From assembly GCF_000195575.1 (NCBI RefSeq), contig NC_015391.1, positions 408,501-472,500 on the forward strand: DNA of 64,000 nt. The letters run 5' to 3'. Below are positions 50,943-59,414 of this stretch, piece after piece. Both the position numbers and the translations under genes were made by a program. This stretch comes from Carnobacterium sp. 17-4 (GTDB lineage: Bacteria; Bacillota; Bacilli; Lactobacillales; Carnobacteriaceae). The notes under the pieces are model-generated. The model had not been told where the DNA came from and ran no database searches. It saw nothing but the letters and a program-made list of their open reading frames with translations. Positions within the stretch are counted from its first letter, which is position 1; every line of letters starts with the position of its first letter.

Positions 50943-52460
50943 ATGGATATAAAATTTGACAAATTTGTCAACATAGGGCCTGGAGAATTGGTAGTTAATA
51001 GTCCTTTAACAATATTGATAGGAAATAATGGTGTTGGAAAAACATTACTGTTAGAAACATATGCCAAAACAAATGATTTTTTTATTGAAAAAGTAATGAG
51101 CACTAAATTTATTAATGAAATAGCAGATAAAATGGAATTTGAAACAAAAATTTTAAATAAACATACTAAGCCATATGTTGAAGTCAATAAATGGGGATTA
51201 AAAAAAAATTCAGAAGAACAAGTTGATGGACATACAATTTCTTTTGAAGTTAAGAGTAAATTGTTAAACAAAGAAGAAATTTTTTCATATACAGATAAAA
51301 ACGTTGGAAAAATGTTATCAGAAATTCAAAAAGTTATTGAGCAAGATATTTTATTTATTAATGTACAAGGCGAACAGAATAATTTAATAAAGAATTTTGG
51401 ACCCAAATTTGTTATTCCAATTTTAAAAGTTTGTGAGGACATAACATACAACGTGGAATTAATTTCTCCAATGATTACTAATGATACTGACAATGAAATT
51501 GATTCAAATAGTTTTTCTGCGATTGGAGACAGTTTATCTATAGATTTTGGAGATAAAACATTTCATGGACGAGTTAGCACACGAAAGTGGGTTACTCGGG
51601 AAGAGAATATTTTATATGAACAAAAAATATTAAATAATGAATATGATATTATTCATAAAGAATTAAAAAATATAATTTCTGATGTTTTAAAGGATTTAAC
51701 TATTAAAGAAAATGATTTGAAAGTTATTTCTTATATACCTTCTGAAAGAATTGTATCTATGAGTAAATTTATTGAGAAACAAGTATCGGAGAATAATTAT
51801 AATGGATTAAGATATAGCGAAGAAAAATTTGCAAAAGAATATATATCTTTTAAAGAATACTATTCTCTAACATCTGATAAATTGAAAGAGGAAGTTTTTT
51901 TCAATGAAACATACAAAAAGCTACTTGGTGGTAGCCCTCAATTCGATGAAACAGGTGAAATTATTGGCATAAAAGATACAAATGGAATAGTTGTTAATAG
52001 GACTTTATTTTCAACTAAACAAAATAAAATTTATCCATTTTTTATGTTACATGGAAATTATAATCGCAAGACGTATTCAAGATTTAATGGAAGAGCAGGG
52101 TTCCATAATTTAAGAAGTAGAAGTAAGACCATAATAATTGAAGAACCTGAAGCTAATTTATCCACTAAAGGTATATTAGAAATGGCAAATTACATTTACG
52201 AACTAAATAAAAAAAATCAAATTATATTATCAACACATAGTGATGTTTTCTTATCTCAAATAAATAATTTATATTTAAAAAACTCTGAAATTGATAAAGT
52301 TTCAGGGTATGAAATACTAGATACAACTATTCCTTTTTTTATAAAGAAACTTGAAGTTTCAGGGAAATTAGGAGTATCATCAGACTTTATAACTAGTCAA
52401 TTAGAGTTGTTGTATGAAAATACTGAATCTATTCAACATGAAATTGATAGACTGGAGTAG
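50943..52460 (+). CDS. OLD/RecF-like P-loop ATPase, probable defence protein
   Basis: A 505-residue AAA_21/ABC-like ATPase. Walker A is IGNNGVGKT (26-34); Walker B is TIIIEEPEANLS (396-407) with the EEPE form seen in OLD, RecF-like and other defence ATPases; a D/H-loop STHSD follows (430-434). About 360 residues of mostly helical, Lys/Glu-rich sequence separate them, as expected for a coiled-coil insertion. A canonical LSGGQ signature is not visible, nor a TOPRIM domain after the ATPase. GAGGTGA lies 6 bases before the ATG. The partner gene follows after 8 bases. Base composition is clearly more AT-rich than the suf genes, suggesting acquisition. Confidence 0.8.
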   Translation: MDIKFDKFVNIGPGELVVNSPLTILIGNNGVGKTLLLETYAKTNDFFIEKVMSTKFINEIADKMEFETKILNKHTKPYVEVNKWGLKKNSEEQVDGHTISFEVKSKLLNKEEIFSYTDKNVGKMLSEIQKVIEQDILFINVQGEQNNLIKNFGPKFVIPILKVCEDITYNVELISPMITNDTDNEIDSNSFSAIGDSLSIDFGDKTFHGRVSTRKWVTREENILYEQKILNNEYDIIHKELKNIISDVLKDLTIKENDLKVISYIPSERIVSMSKFIEKQVSENNYNGLRYSEEKFAKEYISFKEYYSLTSDKLKEEVFFNETYKKLLGGSPQFDETGEIIGIKDTNGIVVNRTLFSTKQNKIYPFFMLHGNYNRKTYSRFNGRAGFHNLRSRSKTIIIEEPEANLSTKGILEMANYIYELNKKNQIILSTHSDVFLSQINNLYLKNSEIDKVSGYEILDTTIPFFIKKLEVSGKLGVSSDFITSQLELLYENTESIQHEIDRLE

Positions 52461-52468
52461 TATGATAG

Positions 52469-53122
52469 ATGAATATTAATATTATTAAGGAGAATTTTTT
52501 TAAATGTTTACCCGAACAAAAAATCAAAATAGTTGAAGACCAATTAAAAAACAATAATTTTAAAATGACTCTAGAATTATTATTATCTAAAGAAGGTGAA
52601 CCTTCGAACATATATCAACTGTTTGAATTAAAGGATGAACACTCCAAAATTAAATTTCTTCATTATAATGAGTTTCCTGATGGTGTTTTTATAAAAAAAA
52701 TTTCTGAAAAGGAATACAAAATTTTTATAATTGAAATGAAGAGAGATATAACTAAGTATCTTGATAAAATACCTAAACAGCTGCATTCAGGTATATTGCA
52801 TGCAATTTCTATTATTAAAATGACTGAATCAAGAATTATGGTAGAAAATAAGGAAATTGTAGACATCCATGATATTAAACTGACCTATGAATTGTTTATT
52901 TGCTCAGGGAAAAAAATAACATATAGTACACCTAAAAAAGTTATTCCTGGAAAACCGGTATATAACGATAATAGACTTCAATTACTGATTAATTCTAATC
53001 AGGTATACCACAAGTTAAAGGGTAAAGACTTAGTTGAATTACCTGTTAAAATTGTGGTGTTTAATCATAATATTGGAGAAAATGGAAGTGAGTTATATAC
53101 TGGAAGTATAGATTTATCGTGA
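52469..53122 (+). CDS. Putative PD-(D/E)xK-like nuclease partner of the ATPase
   Basis: I do not recognise the family of this 217-residue protein. It contains FPDGVF with Asp71, then 17 residues, then FIIEMKRD with Glu89 and Lys91: the spacing and the strand-like context fit a PD-(D/E)xK nuclease core. A following helix KQLHSGI carries Gln104. No signal peptide or membrane segment is visible. It starts 8 bases after the ATPase gene and a perfect terminator closes the pair. The nuclease assignment rests on a motif only and needs structure-based confirmation. Its ribosome site is weak (GGAG, 11 bases away), so translation may depend on the upstream gene. Confidence 0.6.
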   Translation: MNINIIKENFFKCLPEQKIKIVEDQLKNNNFKMTLELLLSKEGEPSNIYQLFELKDEHSKIKFLHYNEFPDGVFIKKISEKEYKIFIIEMKRDITKYLDKIPKQLHSGILHAISIIKMTESRIMVENKEIVDIHDIKLTYELFICSGKKITYSTPKKVIPGKPVYNDNRLQLLINSNQVYHKLKGKDLVELPVKIVVFNHNIGENGSELYTGSIDLS

Positions 53123-53270
53123 ATGAAATATTTTTGATATTTAAAATTATGCTTAAAATTAAATTGACTTTTAAGTCACTATTTAAAAGGCTAAGTAAAT
53201 TGTAATATAATATTTCTACTAAAAACGATTGATAATAGAAAAACTTAAAAATATTTATGCATTGTTTACT

Positions 53271-53315
53271 GCACCTAAAAGTTAAAGAGAAATCTAACTT
53301 TTAGGTGCTTTTTTA
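53271..53315 (+). terminator. Terminator of the ATPase-nuclease pair
   Basis: GCACCTAAAAGTTA and TAACTTTTAGGTGC form a perfect 14-bp stem with a 10-base loop and TTTTTT. Confidence 0.95.
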
Positions 53316-53341
53316 TATTTAAATAAATCAAACAATTTAAG

Positions 53342-53584
53342 ATGATAGAAGTTAAATTATATCAAAAAGAATCAGATGAAAGGTTATCCATGTGACTGCT
53401 AAATTGTATTGTGCAGATACTGCTTGATATCCGTCATCGTGAATTACCAGGAGATACGGATGATGAATAAACCGATCGACAACTGATTCAGTTAAAATTT
53501 GATTGCCAAAAATATGATTCCATAGACAAATTAAGAGGCTGGAGAAAAAAATTTCAAATAAATACACTCCCACTACTGAACTAA
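53342..53584 (+). pseudogene. Decayed small ORF with two in-frame stops
   Basis: One frame reads from an ATG through about 78 codons with two internal stops (TGA after codon 17, TAA after codon 42): MIEVKLYQKESDERLSM, then LLDIRHRELPGDTDDE, then DRQLIQLKFDCQKYDSID and LRGWRKKFQ. The segments look like real protein (charged, helical) rather than random reading. I cannot name the family. The last codons run into the hairpin at 53564. It may be a relic of a gene that once followed the island. Confidence 0.4.
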
Positions 53585-53604
53585 TGTTTCAGTAGTGGGA
53601 GTGT
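53564..53604. terminator. Bidirectional terminator-like hairpin
   Basis: ACACTCCCACTACTGAA and TTCAGTAGTGGGAGTGT form a perfect 17-bp stem with a 7-base loop. AT-rich tails on both sides allow use from either strand; on the minus strand it can end the helicase transcript. Confidence 0.8.
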
Positions 53605-53702
53605 ATTTATTTGTATGTTCTTTGATTGTAAATCGATGATTTAATCTACTTCACCTAAGTCATTACCGATATAAAAGAGGATGACTTTGTCAATCGGTTA
53701 CT

Positions 53703-54974
53703 TTACCTGTTTTTCGTTTGTACACGAGGTCTTTGTGCGGCTTTTTGACCTCCTCTTCGAACTTGTTTACTTTTAGCGCGTGTTCCACTATTGCGCGTGG
53801 CAACAGCTTTTCTCGCCTGCTGTGTTGGTGCTTGAGTGCCTTCTTTCAAAAGATAAGGATGATCTTTTATGACTGGAACTTTCCTCTTACTAAGTTTTTC
53901 AATGTCGCGCAACAAGTCTGATTCTGTTTCATCACAGAAAGAGATAGCTTTTCCACTTAGCCCTGCGCGTCCTGTACGGCCGATACGGTGAACGTAGGTT
54001 TCTGGAACTTCAGGCAAGTCAAATTGGATAACTTGCGAAAGCTCAGGCACATCGATACCACGGGCTGCGATATCTGTCGCTACTAGAACGCTAGTTTTCA
54101 TGGTCTTGAAGTTTTCTAAAGCTTGCTGACGCGCATTCTGAGACTTGTTGCCGTGAATCGCTTCGGCGGAGAAACCCGCTTGCAAAAGTTTTTTGACAAT
54201 TTTGTTGGCACCATGCTTGGTTCTGGAGAAGACTAGGGAGCGCTCAACCTGCTTATTCTTCAAGAGATAGATAAGTAGGTTAGTTTTGTCGGTCTTGGCT
54301 ACTCGATAAACATTCTGTTGGATGACTTCAACAGTTGATGAAACCGGATTGACCACCACTTTTACCGGGTTTGATAAAATGGTTCCTGCAAGTTTTTCGA
54401 TTTCACTCGGCATCGTTGCTGAAAAGAACATGCTTTGACGTTTCTTAGGCAATTCTCGGATAATATGGCGTACATCACGTAGCATCCCCATATCCAACAT
54501 CATATCGGCTTCGTCCAAGACGAAGAAATCAACCTGGTTCAGCTTGACAAATCCTTGTCTGATAAGGTCCAATAGTCTGCCTGGCGTCGCGACTAGGATA
54601 TCCGTTCCGCGTTTCAGCGTGGCTGTCTGAGGATTCTGCGAAACGCCACCAAAAATTACTTGGATATTCAATGGAAGGTATTTAGCGTATGTTTGGAAAC
54701 TATCACCGATTTGTATGGCAAGCTCACGTGTAGGAGCAAGGATTAAGGCTTTGATGGCACCTTTTCCAATTGTTTTTTCTTCCATAATATTTTGAAGGAT
54801 GGGTAAGGCAAAGGCAGCTGTCTTACCAGTACCGGTCTGGGCACAACCCAACAAGTCCTTGTTGTTCATCAGATGCGGAATGGCATCCTCTTGGATAGGT
54901 GTTGCTTTCGTATAGCCTGCTTCTTTCAGTGCGTGCAATAGGTGTTGGTTCAATTCTAATTCATTAAATAACAA
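53703..54974 (-). CDS. DEAD-box RNA helicase
   Basis: An ATP-dependent RNA helicase of the RhlE/CshA type. In 423 residues: Q motif TPIQEDAIP, Walker A AQTGTGKT, PTRELAIQ, the DEAD box FVLDEADMML, SAT, and HRIGRTGRAG, then a basic tail rich in Arg, Lys and Gln for RNA binding. The start is taken as TTG at 54974, since AGGGAG lies 6 bases before it; the frame opens 27 bases earlier at an ATG with no ribosome site. The leader is about 150 bases. Such helicases act in ribosome assembly, mRNA decay and cold growth. Confidence 0.9.
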   Translation of the reverse strand: MLFNELELNQHLLHALKEAGYTKATPIQEDAIPHLMNNKDLLGCAQTGTGKTAAFALPILQNIMEEKTIGKGAIKALILAPTRELAIQIGDSFQTYAKYLPLNIQVIFGGVSQNPQTATLKRGTDILVATPGRLLDLIRQGFVKLNQVDFFVLDEADMMLDMGMLRDVRHIIRELPKKRQSMFFSATMPSEIEKLAGTILSNPVKVVVNPVSSTVEVIQQNVYRVAKTDKTNLLIYLLKNKQVERSLVFSRTKHGANKIVKKLLQAGFSAEAIHGNKSQNARQQALENFKTMKTSVLVATDIAARGIDVPELSQVIQFDLPEVPETYVHRIGRTGRAGLSGKAISFCDETESDLLRDIEKLSKRKVPVIKDHPYLLKEGTQAPTQQARKAVATRNSGTRAKSKQVRRGGQKAAQRPRVQTKNR

Positions 54975-55127
54975 ATGGTTCTCCCTCGGCATGGTATACA
55001 TGCATTTAATTTTTGTGAATGTGTTTCGGATTAGGTTGGTTTAGCATACAAGAGTCTGACTATCTTTCAAAAATCGACCTGATCCGAACAAGTATATAGT
55101 TTCTCTGAGAAATAGCATGACTGGCCT

Positions 55128-55156
55128 ATTATATCAGAAATGGAAGGGAGAGTCAC
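55128..55156 (-). promoter_or_regulatory. Promoter candidate of the DEAD-box helicase gene
   Basis: On the minus strand GTGACT (55156-55151), 17 bases, TATAAT (55133-55128). If used, the 5' leader is close to 150 bases. Confidence 0.45.
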
Positions 55157-55490
55157 ATTATTCCATTTTTGGGGTTTTAGCGTTTTTATTTTTATATAAA
55201 GAGGATTACCAAAAACACTTGTTTTTTGAAAAAGTAAATAGTTATCTTATGATAATTACTACTTTATTGAATGAAAATTTGAAATTCATTGTATCTCACA
55301 TTTATTGTTTAATAAAAAGAGTAAATAGTGTCTGCAAGTGAAAATAATAATAAGTTAACCACGTTTGAATATGATTTAGAATTCTAATGAATTTAGTTCA
55401 TATATATGAATTTTTTTTGAATTAACCAATAAAATAACATCGAAATAATCAGTTTTATTATGAATATTTGTGAATGTTTTAACATTTATG
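55157..55490. other. AT-rich intergenic region
   Basis: A stretch between the divergent helicase and importer genes. It contains an open frame from 55117 to 55341 with no ribosome site or family pattern, which I treat as chance. I see nothing else in it. Confidence 0.5.
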
Positions 55491-55519
55491 TTTACTTTAA
55501 CAAAATTCAATTATATAAT
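55491..55519 (+). promoter_or_regulatory. Promoter of the iron/B12-type importer
   Basis: TTTACT (55491-55496), exactly 17 bases, TATAAT (55514-55519). The palindrome at 55506-55523 covers the -10. Confidence 0.65.
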
Positions 55520-55523
55520 TGAA
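55506..55523 (+). promoter_or_regulatory. Perfect 18-bp palindrome, candidate metal-regulator operator
   Basis: TTCAATTATATAATTGAA is perfectly self-complementary and overlaps the -10. Position and symmetry suit a Fur- or DtxR-type repressor responding to iron; it does not closely match the classic Fur box, so the binding protein is open. Confidence 0.55.
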
Positions 55524-55657
55524 AATAAAGATGCTTCTTAATTAAAAAACTTGATTTATTTTATCTAGTTAGTTGATTTCAGCTAATTGATAAATAAGAA
55601 ATTAAAGTATAAAACTGAACGAATAGAAAAAAATATAAACTAATTGGGGACAAAAAA

Positions 55658-56698
55658 ATGACTATACTAAAAATAATAAAATATATAGGACTGGTTACAG
55701 CCGCAACTTTACTATTAGGTGCGTGTGGACAAAAAGATGCTGCAGAAGAACAGACAACTATTAACGAACAGTCTACAGAACAGACAGAAAAAACATCTTT
55801 TCCATTAACGTTGGATAATTACACTGCGTCGTCAGAAGGCGCAGTGTTTTCAAAAAAAGAAATAACGTACGAATTCAGACCGAAATCGATTGTTGCCAAT
55901 AATCAAGGAACAGCGGAGTTGCTGATCCAACTTGGATTAGCTGAAGACATTGTTGGCGTAGCGGCCTTATACGGTGAAGGTGATGAAATGGTATCTGAGG
56001 TTTTCTCTAGCATTCCTGTTTTGTCAGAAGGATATGTTGGAAAAGAATTAGTTGTAGGTGCTGATCCGGATATTGTTGTGGGACGTGGGCAATTGTTTGC
56101 CAATGCCGAATGGGGAACGGGGACAGTGGAAGAATTGAATGACGTGGGTATTCAGACGTATATTCAAGCGACATCAACGACTGGTGCAACTTTTGAGGAT
56201 ATCTATACAGATATTGATCAGTTAGGAAAATTATTTACAGTTGAAGAGAAGGCACAACAATTTTCAACGGATGTGCAAACGCGAATGGATGCAATCGTTG
56301 CAGCCATTCCGGATAAACAGGAAACACTTGATTATGCCTATATTTTTGGGGCAGAAGGTACTAATGTAGATATTTACGGTGGTGCAGCAGACACTTACTT
56401 AAACGATGCATTAAGCTACATGAGTTTAGAAAATACATTTGCAGATGCAACGGGAGAAATCAGTGTAGAAGCCTTATTGGAAGCTGATCCAGACATATTA
56501 TTGCTAGTTAACTATACGGGTGGACGCGATCCAAAAGAGAGCTTAGCTGATTTGAAAGCAAATGACGCACTTTCAAGTCTGACAGCGATCAAAGAAGACC
56601 GTATCTATATTATTGATTACAATCAGTTCTGGAGTTACGGGTATCAAATTTTAACCGGTATGGAGCAACTCAGTGCTGAAATGCAGTCAAAAAATTAA
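55658..56698 (+). CDS. ABC transporter substrate-binding lipoprotein, iron-siderophore/B12 class
   Basis: A class III (FecB/BtuF-like) binding protein. The signal peptide ends in the lipobox LGAC (cysteine near residue 23), followed by a Glu/Thr/Gln-rich linker. The body has VANNQGTAELLIQLGLAEDIVG, ADPDIVVGRG, and ISVEALLEADPDILLLVNY, typical of siderophore/haem/cobalamin binders. Substrate cannot be told. It starts the three-gene importer; the permease follows after 24 bases. Regulation is likely by metal, from the palindrome in its promoter. Confidence 0.9.
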   Translation: MTILKIIKYIGLVTAATLLLGACGQKDAAEEQTTINEQSTEQTEKTSFPLTLDNYTASSEGAVFSKKEITYEFRPKSIVANNQGTAELLIQLGLAEDIVGVAALYGEGDEMVSEVFSSIPVLSEGYVGKELVVGADPDIVVGRGQLFANAEWGTGTVEELNDVGIQTYIQATSTTGATFEDIYTDIDQLGKLFTVEEKAQQFSTDVQTRMDAIVAAIPDKQETLDYAYIFGAEGTNVDIYGGAADTYLNDALSYMSLENTFADATGEISVEALLEADPDILLLVNYTGGRDPKESLADLKANDALSSLTAIKEDRIYIIDYNQFWSYGYQILTGMEQLSAEMQSKN

Positions 56699-56722
56699 TT
56701 CATAGTAGAAAGGAGTAAACTG

Positions 56723-57790
56723 ATGAACCACATCGATAAACAGCGCAAATTATTTTATATGTGTTTACTCCTATTTACTGTATTGATTATTTTTTCGGTT
56801 GGGATTGGTGTCGCGGTCGGACAAGTCGCAGTGCCTTTAAAAGAGTCTTTTCAAATACTGCTTAAAAATTTGTCAGGGGGAATGATTGATAACTTACCGG
56901 GAGGTTCTTCTGATTCTTTTGAAAATATTATCTGGCAGATTCGTTTTCCGAGAGTACTCTTAGCGATGCTCACGGGTATGGGATTATCCTTAGCCGGTGC
57001 GGTCATGCAGACAACGGTCCAGAACCCACTTGCAGATCCATATATTTTAGGTATTTCGTCTGGAGCCTCTCTAGGTGCGACGTTTGCTATCATGATCGGA
57101 TTTGGTGGAACCAGTATATTGGCTCAGTTTGGTTTATCTTTTTGGGCATTTTTAGGTGCTGTGACTGCTGCTCTTCTGGTCTTACTCTTGTCTAATGCTA
57201 CTGGACAAATGAATTCGATTAAATTGATCTTATCTGGGATGGTATTAAATGCTCTTTTTACTGCCTTTTCCAATTTTATTATTTATATCGCCAATGATGC
57301 GGAAGGGATTCGTTCAGTCACTTTTTGGATGATGGGAAGTTTAGTAGGAGCAAGTTGGTCGAAGCTTCCTTTGATAGCCACAGTTGTCTTGGTATGTTTG
57401 CTCTTTTTCTTAACCCAAATACGGACGTTGAATCTTATGTTGTTAGGCGATGAGTCAGCCATTACGCTTGGAGTAAATTTGAAATTTCACCGCAAATTGT
57501 ATCTCATTATTACTTCGGTTTTAACGGGGGTCATTGTGGCAAATACTGGAATGATTGGATTTGTAGGGTTGATAATACCACATATTGTTCGTGGGATAGT
57601 TGGGTCAAATCATCGGTACTTTTTACCATTATCGGTTTTTTCGGGTTCTTTGTTTATGGTATGGTGCGATATCTTGTCTCGTATTATCCTGCCAACGGTT
57701 GAACTGCCTATTGGTATTTTGACCTCTTTAATTGGTGCACCACTGTTCATTTATATTTTTGTGAAAAAAGGCTACGAGTTTGGAGGGTAA
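56723..57790 (+). CDS. FecCD-family ABC transporter permease
   Basis: A 355-residue BtuC/FecCD permease with about ten hydrophobic segments. Family motifs seen: IRFPRVLLAMLTGMGLSLAG near residue 74, NPLADPYILGISSGASLGA near 104 and the ATPase-facing GFVGLIIPHIVR near 280. AGAAAGGAG precedes the ATG. It is a single permease gene, so it would work as a homodimer. The ATPase gene begins 2 bases after the stop. Confidence 0.94.
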   Translation: MNHIDKQRKLFYMCLLLFTVLIIFSVGIGVAVGQVAVPLKESFQILLKNLSGGMIDNLPGGSSDSFENIIWQIRFPRVLLAMLTGMGLSLAGAVMQTTVQNPLADPYILGISSGASLGATFAIMIGFGGTSILAQFGLSFWAFLGAVTAALLVLLLSNATGQMNSIKLILSGMVLNALFTAFSNFIIYIANDAEGIRSVTFWMMGSLVGASWSKLPLIATVVLVCLLFFLTQIRTLNLMLLGDESAITLGVNLKFHRKLYLIITSVLTGVIVANTGMIGFVGLIIPHIVRGIVGSNHRYFLPLSVFSGSLFMVWCDILSRIILPTVELPIGILTSLIGAPLFIYIFVKKGYEFGG

Positions 57791-57792
57791 GC

Positions 57793-58551
57793 ATGAACTT
57801 AACGATTGATAACGTATCGGTATCTATTGCCTCTCAGAAGATTATAGAAGGTATTTCCTTACAGGTTAATAAGAATCAGTTTGTAGGTGTAATTGGACCG
57901 AATGGCTGTGGGAAATCAACTTTATTGAAAAGTGTTTCTAAACTACTTGAACCCAGTAAGGGAGTCATTACTCTGGGTGACGAAAATGTTCAAGAGCTTT
58001 CAAATAAACAGCTCGCAAAAAAATTAGGTGTCGTGGGACAGTTTCACGAAATCAATTTTGATTTTTCCATCCGTGATATGTTATTGCTCGGACGCTCACC
58101 ATACAAAGGTTTAATGGAGCGAGACAATGCTTTAGATTATGAAATTGTTGAACAGGTTCTTCTCCAACTAGACTTGGGAAAAATCGCGGATAGGAGTTTT
58201 TTATCACTATCCGGTGGAGAAAAACAGCGCGTTATATTAGGGAGAACCTTGGTCCAACAACCTAAATTTTTAGTTTTAGATGAGCCCACCAATCATTTGG
58301 ATATCAAACATCAATTGAGTATTTTAAGAACAGTCGCTTCCTTGCCTATTGGTGTATTAGCAGCTTTACATGATTTGAATCTAGCTGCACGCTTTACGGA
58401 TTACTTGTATGCGATGAAAGATGGACGGATCATTAAAGAGGGAAGACCTGAAGAAGTGTTAACAGAAGCGGTCATTAAAGAATTGTATGAAGTGGATTGT
58501 CACACTTACGTTAACCCTATTTCAGGTAAACAAACCATTGAATTTCTATAA
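57793..58551 (+). CDS. ABC transporter ATP-binding protein, iron-siderophore/B12 class
   Basis: A 252-residue ATPase of the FecE/BtuD type. Walker A GPNGCGKST, signature LSLSGGEKQRVILGR, Walker B FLVLDEPTNHLD, and the switch histidine in LAALHDLNLAARF, a form typical of siderophore and cobalamin ATPases. It follows the permease by 2 bases and is the last gene before the terminator. Confidence 0.95.
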   Translation: MNLTIDNVSVSIASQKIIEGISLQVNKNQFVGVIGPNGCGKSTLLKSVSKLLEPSKGVITLGDENVQELSNKQLAKKLGVVGQFHEINFDFSIRDMLLLGRSPYKGLMERDNALDYEIVEQVLLQLDLGKIADRSFLSLSGGEKQRVILGRTLVQQPKFLVLDEPTNHLDIKHQLSILRTVASLPIGVLAALHDLNLAARFTDYLYAMKDGRIIKEGRPEEVLTEAVIKELYEVDCHTYVNPISGKQTIEFL

Positions 58552-58571
58552 AAATAAGAAAAAGTCTTTAT

Positions 58572-58623
58572 AAAAACACCTCTGTCGCATTCAATGTATC
58601 TGAATGAGACAGAGGTGTTTTGC
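58572..58623. terminator. Bidirectional terminator after the importer
   Basis: AAAACACCTCTGTC and GACAGAGGTGTTTT pair, with an inner CATTCA/TGAATG stem around ATGTATC. It lies between convergent genes and has A and T tails on both sides. Confidence 0.93.
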
Positions 58624-58660
58624 GTCAATTTAGTAATTTAAGTGGTTTGAATAAATCAAG

Positions 58661-59059
58661 TTACATAGCCATCCAACTGGGCTCCAAGGTATTTCCGTCT
58701 GGATCTTGTACTTCAAGTAAAAACATTTGATCTTCAGACATCCCCATTTCTACTTTATGGAAATCACCGCCATTGGCTTTTGCTGTTTCAGCAATTTTTT
58801 TGACGGCATCAGCACTTTCCAGGCTGAATGTAATTAGAGCGCTGCTAGTGATTTGGGTATTTGCAATTGTTTTATCTTTAAGAAAACGGCTATAAAATTC
58901 GTGATTTAACAGCATGATCCAAAAGTTATCATCCCAAACCATTGCGGCAGCTTCATTGCTTGAGAATTCGTTATTTTTAGTAAAACCTAATTTTTCATAA
59001 AATGCAGTAGAGCGATTGAGATCAGATACAGGGAAATTTACAAAAACCATGGTTGACAT
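58661..59059 (-). CDS. VOC-superfamily (glyoxalase/bleomycin resistance-like) protein
   Basis: A 132-residue metalloenzyme-fold protein with two beta-alpha-beta-beta-beta modules: MVFVNFPVSDLNRSTAFYEKLGF at the start in two stretches and FLLEVQDPDGNTLEPSWM at the end. The C-terminal glutamate typical of metal binding is present in TLEP. Substrate unknown; members act on toxins, antibiotics or small metabolites. A GGAGG ribosome site precedes the ATG. Its neighbour on the same strand is an SRPBCC protein. Confidence 0.85.
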   Translation of the reverse strand: MSTMVFVNFPVSDLNRSTAFYEKLGFTKNNEFSSNEAAAMVWDDNFWIMLLNHEFYSRFLKDKTIANTQITSSALITFSLESADAVKKIAETAKANGGDFHKVEMGMSEDQMFLLEVQDPDGNTLEPSWMAM

Positions 59060-59327
59060 AAAAATCCTCCATTCTTTTCATATACTGATTTTATTACAAG
59101 TAAAGCATCTCACGAGGGAGCTTTTTTGTCAAAAATAGTAGATTAAATTGCGCTAGTCATCGTAAGGTTTATGCCAATTTTACATGAGTAAGTAATGAAT
59201 CCTATTAACGATAAAAAAATTGATTAAAGGAAATAATAATAATGCATCTATTGCAGTAGAATATATAGGCGATGGTATCGAGTGATTGGAATTGACTTTC
59301 GTGTGTTTAATAAGAATATCTATAAAT
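59060..59327. other. Intergenic region without recognisable gene
   Basis: Between the VOC gene and the terminator of the SRPBCC gene. It contains short open stretches with stops but no frame of useful length, and no repeat I could match elsewhere in the window. Confidence 0.5.
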
Positions 59328-59376
59328 AAACAACTCCCAAAAAGTGAAGAATATCACCTTTTAAGAGTTGTTTTTG
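59328..59376. terminator. Terminator hairpin downstream of the SRPBCC gene
   Basis: AACAACTC pairs with GAGTTGTT, and inner AAAA-GTGA with TCAC-TTTT around AGAATA (three mismatched positions). A T-rich tail exists on both strands. Confidence 0.8.
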
Positions 59377-59414
59377 TACTCTATTTCGCTCATAGGGTTT
59401 GTCAGCCTATATTT

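Noticed and set aside
52469-53122. Partner protein as TOPRIM (AriB-like), HNH or UvrD-type component of known systems
   Set aside because: No TOPRIM DxD, HNH histidines or helicase motifs are visible; only the PD-x17-ExK pattern fits.
53352-53573. 73-codon minus-strand frame opposite the relic gene
   Set aside because: The plus-strand frame looks more like protein; the minus frame has no ribosome site.
55117-55341. 74-codon open frame on the plus strand
   Set aside because: No ribosome site; it lies over the helicase promoter region; composition is that of random AT-rich DNA.
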